From the NCBI GenBank assembly GCA_000434475.1, contig FR879488.1, forward strand, positions 1-13,504: 13,504 nt of DNA, read 5' to 3'. Shown piece by piece: positions 13,463-13,504 of this stretch (within the stretch, counting starts at the first letter, position 1; the number at the start of each line of letters is the position of its first letter). Position numbers and translations under genes: made by a program. Origin of the DNA: Dialister sp. CAG:486 (GTDB lineage: Bacteria; Bacillota; Negativicutes; Veillonellales; Dialisteraceae). The notes beneath the pieces were generated by a model. That model searched no databases and was not told where the DNA came from. It saw only the letters and a program-made list of their open reading frames with translations.

Positions 13463-13504
13463 AGGGAAACGCTGATTCAATCGCAGAGTCAGATTTTACA
13501 AGAA
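13463..13504. repeat. 163-bp palindromic dispersed repeat, copy 3, cut by window edge
   Basis: AGGGAAACGCTGATTCAATC and the following 22 bases match the left end of the other two copies; from CGCAGAGTCAGA to the edge it is identical to copy 2. The rest lies outside the window. Confidence 0.85.

Larger units (their letters stand above)
13093..13504. other. Gene-free repeat-rich tail
   Basis: No coding region is supported in these 412 bp. In order it holds GAACC-type repeat traces (13094-13119, complement strand), a GC-rich hairpin, three CATTTCT heptamers, an unexplained stretch (13200-13270), a heptamer array, a GCGAAGC mini-hairpin repeat, an unexplained stretch (13365-13460; includes GCGCC-AA-GGCGT as a small hairpin), and the start of a third 163-bp palindrome. 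Confidence 0.6.

Overview
This window looks like a chromosomal segment of a diderm Firmicute (Negativicutes, perhaps Dialister- or Megasphaera-like; the genus is a weak guess). The evidence is a mixture of outer-membrane functions (an RND efflux pump with a lipoprotein adaptor, and a heptose-phosphate adenylyltransferase for LPS core) with Firmicutes-style strong AGGAGG-type ribosome binding sites and a DUF4127 protein. GC content is moderate. No RNA gene, CRISPR array, transposase or phage gene was seen.

Layout: (1) 1-1680, minus strand: the N-terminal 560 residues of an exported DUF4127 protein that runs off the left edge. (2) 2122-2667: an unrecognised soluble protein. (3) 3069-3623: type I signal peptidase with its own terminator. 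(4) 4082-5359: a DUF4143-type ATPase preceded by five 23-bp tandem repeats that overlap its promoter, followed by a YhcH/YjgK/YiaL-family protein (5386-5865). (5) 6018-10348: a two-gene RND efflux operon (adaptor plus HAE1-type pump) with a clear sigma70 promoter, an operator-like dyad on the -35 box and a strong terminator. No TolC-like gene is present. (6) 10648-11748: an SGNH hydrolase and a stand-alone RfaE domain II heptose-1-phosphate adenylyltransferase, 15 bp apart. (7) 11905-13092: an MFS transporter. (8) 13093-13504: a gene-free, repeat-rich tail.

The genes are mostly familiar; the unusual content lies between them. Nearly every gap holds short repeats: (a) a 163-bp near-perfectly centred palindrome, complete twice and cut off by the right edge a third time, whose two full copies differ by paired changes that keep the arms complementary; (b) degenerate arrays with a strict 7-bp period (TAGTCAC/GTGACTA, TAATCCC and related units) at about ten sites; (c) the 23-bp iteron-like array; (d) a 9-bp array; and (e) two further hairpins in the right-hand tail. 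These look like several families of small dispersed repeats that insert or expand between genes and may supply terminators, processing sites or promoter elements.
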